From NCBI GenBank assembly GCA_037447655.1, contig JBBHKE010003483.1, positions 108,205 through 172,204 of the forward strand: 64,000 nt of DNA, read 5' to 3'. Positions within the stretch are counted from its first letter, which is position 1, and each line of letters begins with the position of its first letter. The notes under the pieces were generated by a model that made no database searches, was not told the origin of the DNA, and was given only the letters and a program-made list of their open reading frames with translations. This DNA is from Zygnema cylindricum (Eukaryota > Streptophyta > Zygnematophyceae > Zygnematales > Zygnemataceae). The position numbers were made by a program, and so were the translations under genes. Shown here one piece after another: positions 20,270-31,481 of the stretch.

Positions 20270-21215
20270 CCAGAGGTCGCAAACGGTTAACCGAAACCGT
20301 AACCGACCGTTAACCGACCGCTCGCGTTGAATCCGGAACGGATTCAGGTGCCAAATTTGGGGGGCCGTGCGAATTCGGGCGGTTGATTCACAAAAAAAAA
20401 AAATTGGTTAGGGTCGGGTAAGCGAAAAACTAAATAAATTGAAAGTTTTGTACTGTCCATGCAATCCAACATTATTGTACTTTGTACTTTTGGTATCGTG
20501 GAAGGTATAAAGGGAAATGTACCATTAGTTTTGTACTTATTCGGGTAAGAACGGGTATTGGTAGTCGCGAGAAATCAAGTTTTCGGTTAACTTTCATTTT
20601 CGTAAACGCGTTTCGGTTAACTGTTTATAATTTTGGAGCGTGATATAACCCGGTAGGGCGTGGGGTACTCAGATTTTAAAATAAAAAAAACGGTCGGTTC
20701 CGGTTATCTAAAATATGACTTTAGCGAGCTGTAACCAAAGCAGAGGTCGCAAAAGTCAAAATTTTAGGTACCCGAAACCAACATTTTTTCTTTTTTCAAA
20801 ATTTGAACACCCTATACCTGACCGGGTTATGTCACGCTCCTAAATTGTTCACTGTATCCCGATACGCGTTTACGAAAATAAAAGTTAACCGAAACTTGAT
20901 TTTTCACGACTACCCTACCTGCCCGTACCCGAATATGTACAAAATTAAAGGTAGATCTCCCTCATACCTTCCACAATATCAAGACTAGAAAGTACAATAA
21001 TGTTGGATAGGATGGACAAATACAAAACCTCCAATGTTTTTCATTTTTTGCTAAGCTCACCGTACCCGTTTTTTTTTTCTTTTTGGTGAATCACCCGCCT
21101 GAATTCGACCGGCCCCTAAAATTTGGCACCCGAATCCATTTCCAATCAAATACCGACAGCCGGGTAACGTTTGCGTACGAATTCGGGTACCCGATTGCGA
21201 CCTATGACCTAAACA
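20270..21215. repeat. Large foldback (inverted repeat) of the CGGTTA family
   Basis: 20270-20740 and about 20748-21215 are inverted copies of one another. Paired landmarks include ATCCAACATTATTGTACTTT, GGTATCGTGGAAGGTAT, ATCAAGTTTTCGGTTAACTT, ATAACCCGGT and TTTTGACTTTTGCGACCTCTG. The arms are separated by only a few bases, so transcripts would form a long hairpin. There is no coding sequence. Confidence 0.8.
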
Positions 21216-21476
21216 CCGCGTAGCAATTTTTGATAGATATATTTGAAAAATGACTATGATCGATGTTCTAAGTTCCGATTCTATCCAATTTCAACTACAC
21301 CAGCCATTGCTATTACAATTGTACATTTTATTTGCAATAGCTACGCTATTTCAAATTATGTTATAACCAAATAATAACCACTTATTATTACATTGCTTTA
21401 CAATTTTCAGTCTTAAAAAGCACCCACACTTGTTAGAGTTAAGCCAACTAGCGGTGCGGTGACCTAAACTTCATCT

Positions 21477-22307
21477 TGAAATTGTGTGACCTCCATTGGT
21501 CCACAGAATGTCCAGTTTATATGAAACCTCTAAGATAATATTTGCACTTTTGACTTTGGCAATGAATAAGTGCCACCCTAGCACGCAAAAACTCTGACCG
21601 CAACACCTCTGTGTAACATAGACTCCTCTGAGTTCGCAGCAAAAAGAATCACTGAACTTGCTCACCCGAGCATTAATTTATGGCTATTCAAAGACAACAA
21701 ATTTATACAGATGGCCTCTCGGAGAGAGGACTTTCAAATTTTGTCTAAGTCCTGAAAACCTCACTAATACCTACTCTAAACCAATCAAAATAAAGTACTC
21801 TAACTATAGTACATACATAGTACACCAGCCGCCGTACTTTATGTACAGATATATTCGGCACCACTCACATTTTGCCATCTGGCTAATAGGTCAACGTCAT
21901 TCTGCCCCTTTTCTCTTTCGGTATCCTATAGGATGATGCCACGTGTCATTTCCTCTCATTTCGCCGAAGTGCTCCAAAAAAATCGTTCCGGCATACTGGC
22001 ACTCACGCGTGCCGTCCGCTCTTTTTCCGACGATCAATTTCAGGCGTTCGATCTGACGGCGCGCCGAATAAATGTTGACCGTTGAAAATCACAGGTCAAT
22101 GTTCCGTGTTGACCGTTGAATTTCGACGGTCAACATTCCGTGTTGAGCGTTTAAATTTTTTTCTTCCTTTGCGAGACGTCATTCGCGACATTTAATTTCG
22201 TCCATCGAAATCAAATGTTGTTTCATTTATTTCGTGCGGTACCGCATTTCATGCGGTACCACACGTTTCATGTTTCGTTTTGTTACGTAAGTCGTTTAAA
22301 GGAATAT
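21477..22307 (-). repeat. Family C LTR, U3-R-U5 part (3' LTR of the element at 28873-31407)
   Basis: Read on the minus strand this ends CCAATGGAGGTCACACA, a diverged version of the family A LTR end, and carries its hairpins (TGCTCACCCGAGCA, GTGCCACCCTAGCAC). Its start is missing here and appears at 28761-28872, on the other side of the family A element that interrupts it; together they make about 943 bp. A cluster of TTGACC (W-box-like) motifs lies at 22072-22148. Confidence 0.7.
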
Positions 22308-23361
22308 TGAAACTCTGAGACCTCCATAAGTCCTCAGGGTGGACAATTTCCAATAAGCCTTTAGGATAACCCTGACCCCTTTGTGTTTTAGCAAAAACAA
22401 CTGCCACCCTGGCAAACAATAACTCTGACCATCTTCACCTCTGTAAAGGCAAGACTCCCCTGAGTCGATAGCAAAAAGAATCTCTGAATTTGCTCCCCTG
22501 AGCAGTAAGTTATGGAGGGTCAAAGTTGACCTTTTGTACAGAAGCTCTCTAGGAGAGAGGATCCTATCTCCTAATTTTTCTAAGTCCTATCTCTCTCACA
22601 GACTCTATCTACTGATGTACGGAGCCAATCAAAATACAGTTCCGTACACAAAAGTACTACTGCAGGTGTACTTTCTGTACGGACACTGTACGACATGCCC
22701 AAAATGTCGACACGTGGTATGTTCGGATTCGCTCCTTTAATCCTCGGAGATGCCGCGATCCAATGTCATTCCGCCACGCGTCATTGGATGTGGCGATGAC
22801 CACAAACCGCCGAAATCCTCTTCCGCGATCTCGGCGTTAATTCCGGCCGTCTTATTAAATTCACATTTAATCGTAGTCATAATAAATACATGCGCGGTAT
22901 TCGTTTCACTAAAGAAATAAATGCGCGGTATTGGTTTCTTATCCGTACCGTAATCCGTACTTTTACATTACTGGATATATGTCTCCCGTAAACAGTTTCA
23001 GTTAAATGAACTATCCTACGCATGAATGTTTAATTAAATATCAAACCATGTAGTACGTAACACTAGTTAATGACTTAACGGCTAAGGCTACCGGCTATTG
23101 GCTGCATGTCGTCCGGTAGGTACCAGGATCAAATCGTGTGGCCGACACATACCTTTAAGTAAATAAACCCCTAGCTTATATATATTTCTTGTAAACCTCT
23201 GGATCGCCTAGGTAGCCATGGCTCTAGCTCCTTCTCCAATTTCTCAATGAATGCGACAAGTTTGAGAGTTGGAGAGAGAAGTTAGAGGTAGACTACCTCG
23301 GCTTCTTTCTATATTTCTATTTAGATCTAGAAAATACTTTAAAAGACCATTAATTTCTACA
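22308..23361 (-). repeat. 3' LTR of family A element
   Basis: It runs from TGTAGAAATTAATGG (23361 side) to CTCAGAGTTTCA (22308 side). Hairpins occur at 22453-22466 (GACTC stem), 22491-22504 (TGCTC stem) and 22518-22531 (GGTCAA stem). The antisense tRNA-like module lies at about 23075-23150. The polypurine tract CTTATTTTC-side run precedes it at 23362-23372. Confidence 0.92.
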
Positions 23362-23505
23362 CTCCCCTTATTTTCTAGTCAATCTTTAATTTCAGACCAT
23401 ACTTCTCCCTGCAGAAAATTAGCATAAGGTAAGGCACAGGTTTGGTCATCATATATGCTACCATCTCACTATCTGGTCGGTACTTTTAACATATTATTTT
23501 GTTTT

Positions 23506-24216
23506 CTACTTTCTCTCTAACAAAGCTGAGTCTGATGTCCATGTGTTTGGCTTTAAAATGATGTTTAGGATTGGCAGAAATAGCGATTGCTGCCTGATTA
23601 TCACAAAAAATATTTTCTGAACACCACTATTAAGGTGACCAAGCTCACCAAGCAAAGACTTGACCGACATCAATTCTTTTACAGCAGAGCAAGAGGCAAT
23701 ATACTCAGCCTCCATGGTGGACTGAGCAATAACTTTTTGCTGTTTGCTACTCCAACAGCAAGCCCAATCACCCACATATATTACATATCCAGAAGTGCAT
23801 CTCCTCATCGGAGCATCAACAAAACTGGCATCACTCCAAGTAGTGATATCAGTATTCTCCCCATCCAAATGCAACCATAGATCCCTAGTTCCTATCAAAT
23901 ATCTAAGGACTCTCTTAGCTGCCTCCGAATCCCTCTTAGTTGGAGTATTTAGACTTCTACTCAGCACTCCTACAGCTGCAGCTAAATCCGGCCCGGTACA
24001 ATTCATAAAATAGATTAGACTTTCCACTACTTGCCTGTAAGGAATAGTCTGCATGAACTTCTGTTCTTCAAGAGATAATTCCTCATCTAAGACTATGACT
24101 CCTTCTTCCTCACTCCCCTCACTTCCCTTCTTCAACTCCATTAGAGTTGTACAACTATTAGCTTTATACATTTGAAATTTTTCAAGCATGTTCCCTATTG
24201 CTTCCTTTTGTGTCAA
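23506..24216 (-). pseudogene. Copia RT C-terminus and RNase H
   Basis: The frame begins in the RT thumb/connection (TQKEAIGNMLEKFQ), passes SLIYFMNCTGPDLAAAVGVL and enters RNase H (WSDASFVDAPMRRCTSGYV, STMEAEYIA). It runs off frame near KIFFVIIRQQS, where CDNQAAI is expected, showing a one-base shift close to 23590. The last part of RNase H continues in another frame down to the polypurine tract. Confidence 0.9.
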
Positions 24217-24363
24217 TCTTATAATCTTTCTTTTTCGATCTCTCTATACTTGAATTCCCAAAATATATTTTGCTTCCCCCATATCCTTCATTTCAAATCT
24301 CCCCTTAAGATAGGTTTTCAGTTTATAAATTTTTCCATTGATTTACTTAAAACAAACAAATCA

Positions 24364-25088
24364 TCAACATAAATTGCAATAAATATAAAAACCTTCCTCA
24401 TCTTCGAAAACATAGATTGAGTAATCTGAGCTGATCCGGATATATCCCAGACCAATAAGAAACTCATCAAGCTTCTTATTCCACTGTCGAGGCGTCTGTT
24501 TCAAACCATAAAGAGATTTAATCAGTCGGCATACCTTACTCTCCTCTCCTTCCTCCACAAACCCTTCCGGTTGTCGCATGAAGATCTCCTCTTCCAATTC
24601 TCCATGCAAAAAGGCTGTCTTGATGTCCATCTGGTGCACTTCCATGTCTTCCGCTGCTGCCAGGCTGAGAAGTATGCGGACGGAGGGAAATCTGACCACC
24701 GGGGCAAAGGTTTCCTTGTAGTCAATTCCCTCCTTTTGTGTAAATCCCTTTGCCACTAATCGGCTCTTGTAGCGCTCGATTGTGTTATATGGGTTCAGTT
24801 TTAATTTGAAAACCCACTTACAACCGATTGGTTTTCGGTTAGGTGGACAGTCACCAGCTCCCAAGTATCGGCTGCCATAATTGAGGCCATCTCCTCATTG
24901 ATGGCTGTCTTCCACCGATTTCTTTCTGGACAAGTCATCGCCTCTCCATAAGTTTGAGGTTCATCTTGATGAGATAATTTAGTTACCTTGTTATTAACCT
25001 GTTTTTCTTGTAGTTTTTTGCTACTTCTCCTTCCCCCCCTCAAAATCTGAGGCCGAAATAGATGGTTCTCGTGGATTCTTTCGAACAA
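24364..25088 (-). pseudogene. Copia reverse transcriptase palm, two frames
   Basis: 25088-24801 gives the region before RT (GGRRSSKKLQEKQVNNKVTKLSHQ, in parts) and shifts frame at 24850; 24864-24364 continues with CKWVFKLKLNP, KSRLVAKGFTQ, QMDIKTAFLHGELEEEI and SLYGLKQTPRQWN. A shift at about 24375 destroys the frame just before the YVDD catalytic motif. Confidence 0.92.
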
Positions 25089-25980
25089 ACTCGGCTTCTG
25101 CCCTATCCTTTGATTGACAATAAATTTCCACCACGTCTTCCGTTTGGGGTAGAGTTGTCACTGGAGTTTCCACAACCGAGTCTTTTTCAATGTGATTTGT
25201 ACCTGCAAGAATGTCATCTTCTCTAAAACCTGGATAGTTAGGAAGCTCAAAGTCATCGGATTTTTCTGACTCAAATCTGATTTTTACTGACTTTGTATAC
25301 TTGAAGGGATCCACAGACTTTCTTTTATCCATAACTACTAGATGCTTTACTAAGATTATATCTTCCATTTTTAGATCGTAAACTCTATATCCTTTAACAT
25401 CCTCATCATATCCTAATAAGTATCCCGGTTTTTCTTTAGGATCTAGCTTTAAATTATACCGATCTGTATCTAGACTGAATACTTGACTGCCGAAAACCTT
25501 TAAGTGAGATATGTCTAGTTTCCGGCCTGTCCATCTCTCATGAGGTGTTTGATCTTTTATAGCTAAAGTAAGAACTCTATTTTTGAGGTAATTAGCACAG
25601 TTCATTGCTTCTGCCCAAAACCTTTTTCCTATCTTTTAATCTGACAACATACTTCGAGCACTATCACTTAGTGTTCTATTTAACCTTTCAGCTACCCCAT
25701 TCTGTTCCGGGTTTTCTGGAACTGTCTTTTGGTGTTGAACCCCATCTTCCCTCAGAAAATCCTCAAATTGGTTAGAAGTATACTCTCCACCATTGTCACT
25801 CCGTATTCTCTTAATTGGAGTTTCATGGAGTTTTTCGCTCCATGCTTTATATTGTCTAAAACAATCCCGAGCTTCGGACTTGTTTTTTAAAAAATACACT
25901 CGGAAATACCGAGACCAATCATCAGTGATAGTCATATTAAATCTCTCTCCCCCGGTGAGGGCGATTTTGCCGGTCCCCAA
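25021..25980 (-). pseudogene. Copia integrase core and C-terminal region
   Basis: 25980-25636 contains DDWSRYF, RSDNGGEYTSNQFEDF and PEQNGVAERLNRTLSDSARSM, so the DD35E residues are all present here. A stop interrupts at about 25636, and 25605-25021 continues with NCANYLKNRVLT, ERWTGRKLDISHLKVFGSQV and the acidic linker towards RT. Integrase joins the element's DNA to the host target. Confidence 0.92.
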
Positions 25981-26723
25981 ATATCTGTGTGTACTAGATC
26001 TAGAATTTTTTCTCCCTTATAGGTGGCTATGTTAGGAAAGGGTAATCTGTGTGTTTTACCTTGAGCACATCCACTACAATCACTTATATTATCACTCTCA
26101 CTAAACTTAATCCCTTCCACCACTCCCATCTTTTTCATCTCTCTTAACTTATCTAGATTCACATGCCCAAGCCTCTTATGCCACATCATAATATCATGAA
26201 CACCAGCATAATAAAGTTTCTTCTTTTTATTACTTAAAACCAGCCTAAACATCCCATGGCTACCTTTCTCAACAATTAAATAGACATCCTCCTCAAAACT
26301 AGCAGTAAAGACTCCTTCCTTAGTGCTAGTAAAAAAACCGTTATCATCTAATACGGATGTAGAGATGAGGTTTTTGTTCAGCTCCGGTATAAACAATATA
26401 TCGGAGAATGTTACTATGGATGTCTTTCCTTCTACTAACACTTTCAAATCTACCGATCCTACAAGAGTAGTGGTGACTATCCTCTTATCCCCGTACTCTA
26501 TCTCTATGGTGGGAATCTTTCTTATCTTAGTGAACAGGTGCCTATCCTTACACATGTGCATGGAGGCACCTGAATCTACAATCCAACCTGCTTCACCTTT
26601 CAATCCACCGTAAGCACATTTTTGTCTTCGTGGTATTTCAACCTCATTTTTCGCCTCCAACTCCTCATCTAAAAGGAGCTCATCGTCCTCGTCCTCGGAT
26701 TCCGCCTCATGTACCTGTGTCAC
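25932..26723 (-). pseudogene. Copia protease and integrase HHCC domain
   Basis: The frame holds the acidic stretch, the protease active site WIVDSGASMHMC, and the integrase zinc-binding domain WHKRLGHVNLDKL ... CSGCAQGKTHRLPF followed by DLVHTDIWGPA. It loses frame at 25940 (SPSPGERDLI), where the neighbouring frame takes over. Confidence 0.92.
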
Positions 26724-26759
26724 AAGGGCCTTTTTCTTTCCTCTCGGGGTACCACCGGT

Positions 26760-27732
26760 CTACCCCTCCTTTAACCGAAGCTTGGTTAGCTTAGTGCACT
26801 CTGCCATATAGTGCCCAGGATACTTACAAAAATGACATAAACCTTTGGGAGCCCTTGATCCGAACTCGTCGGCCTGATTTTTCTGGTCCCTCCCCCCATA
26901 GTTTCCGACCGGTTTCCGAGAATCCTTGTTCCTCCAATCGGTCGCAGTTGCCAAGGCTTGGCCACTCTTTCCTCCCCTTCGATCTCAATCATATTTTTTC
27001 GAACGAGAATCATCCCTACCAATAAGTTCCATATCCACCTTGAGTCCAGCAAGTCCTGCACACGGTTGACTATGTTCTCGAACTCATCGGGTAACTTCAT
27101 CAATAAACAGTTAACCTTTTCTTTTTCACTAAAATCTTTTCTCGCACTCTCTAGCTCCATGAAGAGTGTAGCAAGCTCATTGCAAAAATCCAACATCTTC
27201 CCCCCTTTGTATACATACTCTTTAACTTTTTGATCAGCCAATTGTTGTTGCTGAATCGTACCACTTCAGTACATCTCTATGAGAGCCATCCAAAGATCAG
27301 ATGCCCTTTCTACCTGCAAATGAGGACATGCAAGTCCTTGAGTGAGATGGCGTAGGATGAAGTGCTTTGCCGCCATATTGTTGAAGTCCCAGGTTTCAGT
27401 ACATTCTCCTCGTTCCTCGGAAAAGGTGACATGAATGTCGAACCAGTTGCTATTGGTGTGGTCGTCTCCTTCTCCTTTTTTTTGTCCACCACCTCTCTTT
27501 CCTTTATTTCCTCCGTTGAAGATGGATCCTCTTTCCTGATGAATCTACTTCCTCCAAACCCTGGAGGGATTCTAAGACTTGTTGGATGCCCCGACCGTCC
27601 ACTCACTATCCCCCAAAACCTTTTTTCGCATAGAGCTCCTATCATCATACTTTCCCAGTATATGAAGCCAGTTCCATTAAAAATTAGTACCCTAGAGGGT
27701 GGGCCCATAACCTGAAACTCTGAGACCTCCAT
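26760..27732 (-). pseudogene. Copia gag, start inside 5' LTR, broken
   Basis: The frame starts at ATG 27732, which lies in the last 20 bases of the 5' LTR, and reads MEVSEFQVMGPPSRV through the PBS, then FNGTGFIYWESMMIGALCEK, the conserved Copia Gag N-terminal motif. It is lost near 27310. 27241-26786 carries the Gag core (EYVYKGGKMLDFCNEL, LLMKLPDEFENIVNRVQ) and loses frame where one C is missing relative to the copy at 1-855. 26954-26760 carries the zinc knuckle CHFCKYPGHYMAEC. Confidence 0.9.
27700..27712 (-). other. Primer-binding site, half-tRNA initiator-Met type
   Basis: Directly after the 5' LTR the minus strand reads GGTTATGGGCCCA. This is complementary to the anticodon loop and stem (around CCCAUAACC) of initiator tRNA-Met, as in Drosophila copia, and not to the tRNA 3' end. 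Near copies stand at 31482 (AGTTATGAGCCCG), 45905 and 53151. Confidence 0.8.
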
Positions 27733-28760
27733 AAGTCCTCAAAGTGGACAGCTTCCAAAAAGCATCTAGGATAACCCTGACCCCTTTGTGTTTCAGCAAA
27801 AACAACTTCCACCCTGGCAGAGAATAACTCTAACCACCTTCACCATTGTAAAGGTTAGACTCCTTTGAGTCGATAACAAAAAGAATCTCTGAATTTGCTC
27901 CCATGAGCAGTAAGTTATGGAGGGTCAAAGTTGACCTCTTTGTACAGAAGCTCTATGGGAGAGAGGATCCTATCTCCGAATTTTTCTAAGTCTTATCTCT
28001 CTCACAAACTCTATCTACTGATGTACGGAGCCAATCAGATTACAGTTCCGTACACAAAAGTACAACTGTCGGTGTACTTTCTGTACGGACACTGTACGAC
28101 ATGGCCTAAATGTCGACAAGTGGTATGTCTGGATTCGCTCCCTTAATCCTCGGAGATGCCGCGATCCAATGTCATTCCGCCATGTGTCATCCGATGTGGC
28201 GATGACCAAAAATCGCCGAAATCCTCTTTCGGGATCTCGGCGTTAATTCCGGCCGTCCGATTAAATTCACATTTAATCGTAGTCGTAATAAATACATGCA
28301 CGGTATTCGTTTCACTAATGAAATAAATGCGCGGTATTAGTTTCTTATCCGTACCGTAATCCGTACTTTTACATTCCAGGATATATGTATCCCGTTAACA
28401 GTTATAGTTAAATGATTTATCCTACGTGTACATGTTTAAATAAATATCGTACTATATACTATGTAACAGTACCTCTAGACTTAACGGCTAAGGCTACCGG
28501 CTATCTACCAACTGTCGGCCGGCAGGTACCAGGATCAAATCCTGCCGCCGGCACTTACCTTTTAGTAATTAATCCCTAGACTAATATAAATTTCCCGTAA
28601 ACCTGAGGATAGCCTAGGTAGCCATGGCTCTAGCTTCCTCTCCAATTTCTCAGTGACTGCGACAAGTTTGAGAGTTGGAGAGAGAAGTTAGAGGTAGACC
28701 GCCTCGGCTTCTTTGTTTGTATTCAGACCTAGAAAATACTTAAAACCATTAATTTCTACA
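27713..28760 (-). repeat. 5' LTR of family A element
   Basis: It has the same ends as the 3' LTR and is 1048 bp long. The antisense tRNA-like module is clear at 28490-28556 on the plus strand (CGGCTAAGGCTACCGGCTAT, later CAGGATCAAATCCTG). Some hairpin loops differ from other copies (GACTC-CTTT-GAGTC) while the stems persist. Confidence 0.92.
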
Positions 28761-28872
28761 CTATCAAGCCTTCAGTGACTACAACAAGTGTGGGGGCTTG
28801 GAGAATGGAGTCAGGGACAGACTGCCTTTGCTCTTTTTCCATAAAGACCTAGAAAATACTCAAATATCAACA
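28761..28872 (-). repeat. Start of family C LTR, separated by insertion
   Basis: Read on the minus strand this begins TGTTGATATTTGAGTATTTTCTAGG, related to the LTR starts of families A and B, and stops abruptly where the family A element begins. The remainder lies at 22307-21477. Confidence 0.65.
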
Positions 28873-30374
28873 TTTTCCAAACTAATTGTTTTATCCTCAA
28901 CTTCATCTCTAACAAAGCCCAACGAATATCCATATGCTTTGCTTTAAAGTGATGCTTAGGATTTGCTGCAATTGCAATCGTAGCTTGATTGTCACAAAAT
29001 ATCTTTTGCACTCCACTCTTTATATATCCTAGTTCTTTAAGCAAAGATTTCACCCACATCAATTCTTTCACAGCCGAACAACAAGCCATATACTCAGCCT
29101 CCATAGTGGACTGAGCAATCACCTTTTGTTGCTTGCTGCTCCAACAGCAAGCCCCATTCCCAACATACAACACATACCCAAAAGTACACCTTCTCATCGG
29201 AGCATCCCATAACTGGCATCACTCCAAGTGGTGATGTCAGTATTTCCCCCTCCCAAATGCAAACACAAATCTCTTGTTCCTATCAAGTACCGCATGATCC
29301 TTTTAGCCGCTTCCCAATCTTTCTTTCTAGGATCATTCAGACTCCTACTTAATACTCCCACAGCTGCTGCAATATCAGGACGAGTACAGTTCATAAAATA
29401 GATCAAACTACCGACAACCTCTATGTACGGAATAGTTTGCATGAACTTGCTTTTCTCAGGTCCTAACTCATTATCCAAGATCAAGACTCCCTCTTCTGGG
29501 CTCCCCTCATTACCCTTCTTTAAGTCCATGGGAGTCGTACAACTATATGCTTTATCCATCTGGAATTTTTCAAGCATATTCCCTATTGCTTCCTTTTGAG
29601 TTAGTCTAATTGTTTTCTTCTCTCTATCTCTTTCCATTTGAATTCCGAAAATGTACTTTGCCTCTCCCAAGTCCTTCATTTCAAAGCTACTCCTTAGATC
29701 TTTTTTCAGCCAATTAATTTTCACCATTGATTTACTCAAAACAAGCAAATCATCCACATAGATTGCAATGAAACTTATACCTTCCTCATCCTCAAATAGA
29801 TAGATGGAATGATCCGAACTGATTCGGATATATCCCAAACTCGTCAAAAACTCGTCCAGCTTCTTGTTCCATTGACGTGGAGCTCGCTTTAGTCCATAAA
29901 GAGACTTTATCAATCTGCACACCTTACTTTCTTCTCCCTTTTCAACAAATCCTTCTTGTTGTCGCATGAAGATCTCTCTTTCTAATTCCCCGTGTAAGAA
30001 ATCGGTTTTGATGTCCATCTGGTGCACTTCCATGTCTTCGGCTGCCGCTAAACTAAGTAGAATCCGGACGGAGGGAAATCTAACAACCGGAGCGAAGGTC
30101 TCCTCATAATCGATTCCCTCCTGTGTGAACCCTTTTGCCTAAAGCACTAATCTGGCTTTGTATCGCGATTGAGTTTCAACTTAAACACCCACTTACATCC
30201 TATCGGCTTTCTGTCCGGAGGACAATCCACCAACTCCCATGTGTTTGCTTCCATAATGGAATCCATCTCATCATTAATGGCTGTCACCCATCTACTACTT
30301 TCCGGACTATTAATTGCCTCTGAGTAAGTCTGGGGTTCGCTAAAATGTGACATCTTAGTTACCTTGTTGTTCAC
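28873..30374 (-). pseudogene. Copia reverse transcriptase and RNase H
   Basis: 30374-30147 carries the region before RT (VNDKVT-like, WVTAINDEM, CKWVFKLKLN); damage near 30140 breaks the frame; 30033-29194 has QMDIKTDFLHGELEREI, SLYGLKRAPRQWN, the catalytic YVDDLLVL and the connection to RNase H (ITTWSDASYG). A one-base shift at 29195 leads into 29197-28873 with RRCTFGYVL, STMEAEYMA, CDNQATIAIAANPKHH. The catalytic residues persist, but the frame is broken at least twice and the end is deleted. Confidence 0.9.
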
Positions 30375-30419
30375 TTGCCTCTCTTGAAGTCTCTTGCTAC
30401 TTCTCCTTCCTCCTTCAAA

Positions 30420-31407
30420 CTATGATGCTGGGATGGAGGGTAATCTCGGATTTCTCCGAACGACTTCATCTTCTCCCCTATCCGTGGAGTCCATCTCCGG
30501 ACGTTCATCATCTGGTTTCTGTCTTTCCTCGGGTTGAATTGGAAGTAGTGTCTCTAAGAGAGGATCACTCTCGATCAAATTTTTCTCTTCCTCTGCAAGG
30601 TCAGGCTGAACCGGAGTTCGGTTAGAAGAATCTGAATCTAACTCAATTTCTGATTCAATTCTAATTTTCACCTGTTAAGTGTACTTAAAGGGATCTATGG
30701 ACTTTCCTTCGTCCATAACTACCAAGTGTTTTACTAGAATTATGTCTTCTCTTCCGAGATCATAAACTCTATACCCCTTTACATTTTCATCATACCCAAG
30801 TATGTATCCCGGCTTTCCTCTAGCATCTAACTATCTAGTTTATTATTTTTCCAATTCCTGTCAAAACTGTAAACTTGGCTACCGATTAATTTAAGGTGAG
30901 AGATATATGGTTTCCTTCCAACCCAACTCAATAAGGTGTCACTCGCTTTACAGCTGAGGTAAGGACTCTTTTCTTATTGTAGTTGGCATAGTTCATGGCT
31001 TCTGCCTAAAATCTCTTTCCTATTTTCTTGTCGGCCAACATAGTACATGCACTAACTTCTAGTGTTTTCGGTTCAACCTCTCAGCTTCCCCATTTTGTTC
31101 CGGGTTGTATGGTACGGTTTTTTGGTGCAGAACTCCCTCATCTCTCAAGTATTCCTCAAACAGGTTAGAGGTATATTCCTTCCCATTATCACTTTTTATT
31201 CTCTTAATGGGGGTTCCATGCAACTTCTCACTCCATGCTTTTTATTCTTTGAAATAAGTTGATGTTTCAAACTTTGTTTTTAAGAAGTAGACTTTAGAGT
31301 ATGTAGACTAGTCATCGGTTATTGTCAACATAAACCTCTTTCCCCCAACCGAAGGTACTTTTGCAGGTCCCTAGATATCTGTGTGGACTAGATTTAGTAC
31401 TTTCTCA
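30420..31407 (-). pseudogene. Copia integrase remnant and acidic linker
   Basis: 30671-30420 encodes an acidic, Pro-rich linker ending RRNPRLPSIPAS, like the linker before RT in family A. 30680-31407 aligns by landmarks (PFKYTK, GYDENVKGYRVYD, LSRSNNGKEYTSN-like) with the integrase core but carries several stops and frameshifts. Confidence 0.78.
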
Positions 31408-31481
31408 AAGGGGTCAAGGTTTTCCTAGAGGCTTCTTGCAAGCTGTCCATTCTGAGGATCTATAGAGGTCTCGGAGTTGCA

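Larger units (their letters stand above)
22308..28760 (-). mobile_element. Full-length Copia family A element, 6.45 kb, decayed
   Basis: Both LTRs (27713-28760 at the 5' side, 22308-23361 at the 3' side), PBS, gag, protease, integrase, reverse transcriptase, RNase H and polypurine tract are present on the minus strand. The reading frame is broken into several pieces by stops and frameshifts. The five bases outside the two ends (AATAT and CTATC) do not match, so the target duplication is lost or the ends come from different insertions. The two LTRs differ visibly, so the insertion is not recent. Confidence 0.94.
28873..31407 (-). mobile_element. Copia element, family C, truncated at both internal ends
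   Basis: It contains integrase remnants, RT and RNase H on the minus strand. The RNase H C-terminus and polypurine tract are deleted: the frame diverges after LRIKQL and LTR sequence follows at once. At 31407 it is cut within integrase (near the HTDIWGP region) where a plus-strand family A element starts. Gag and the 5' LTR are not present. Confidence 0.85.

Noticed and set aside
20270-21215. Telomere-like repeat because of GGTTAAC words
   Set aside because: The words are not in a regular tandem array and alternate with other sequence; the structure is an inverted repeat.
22308-28760. Target-site duplication for the full-length Copia element
   Set aside because: Outer pentamers AATAT and CTATC do not match even allowing for one change.
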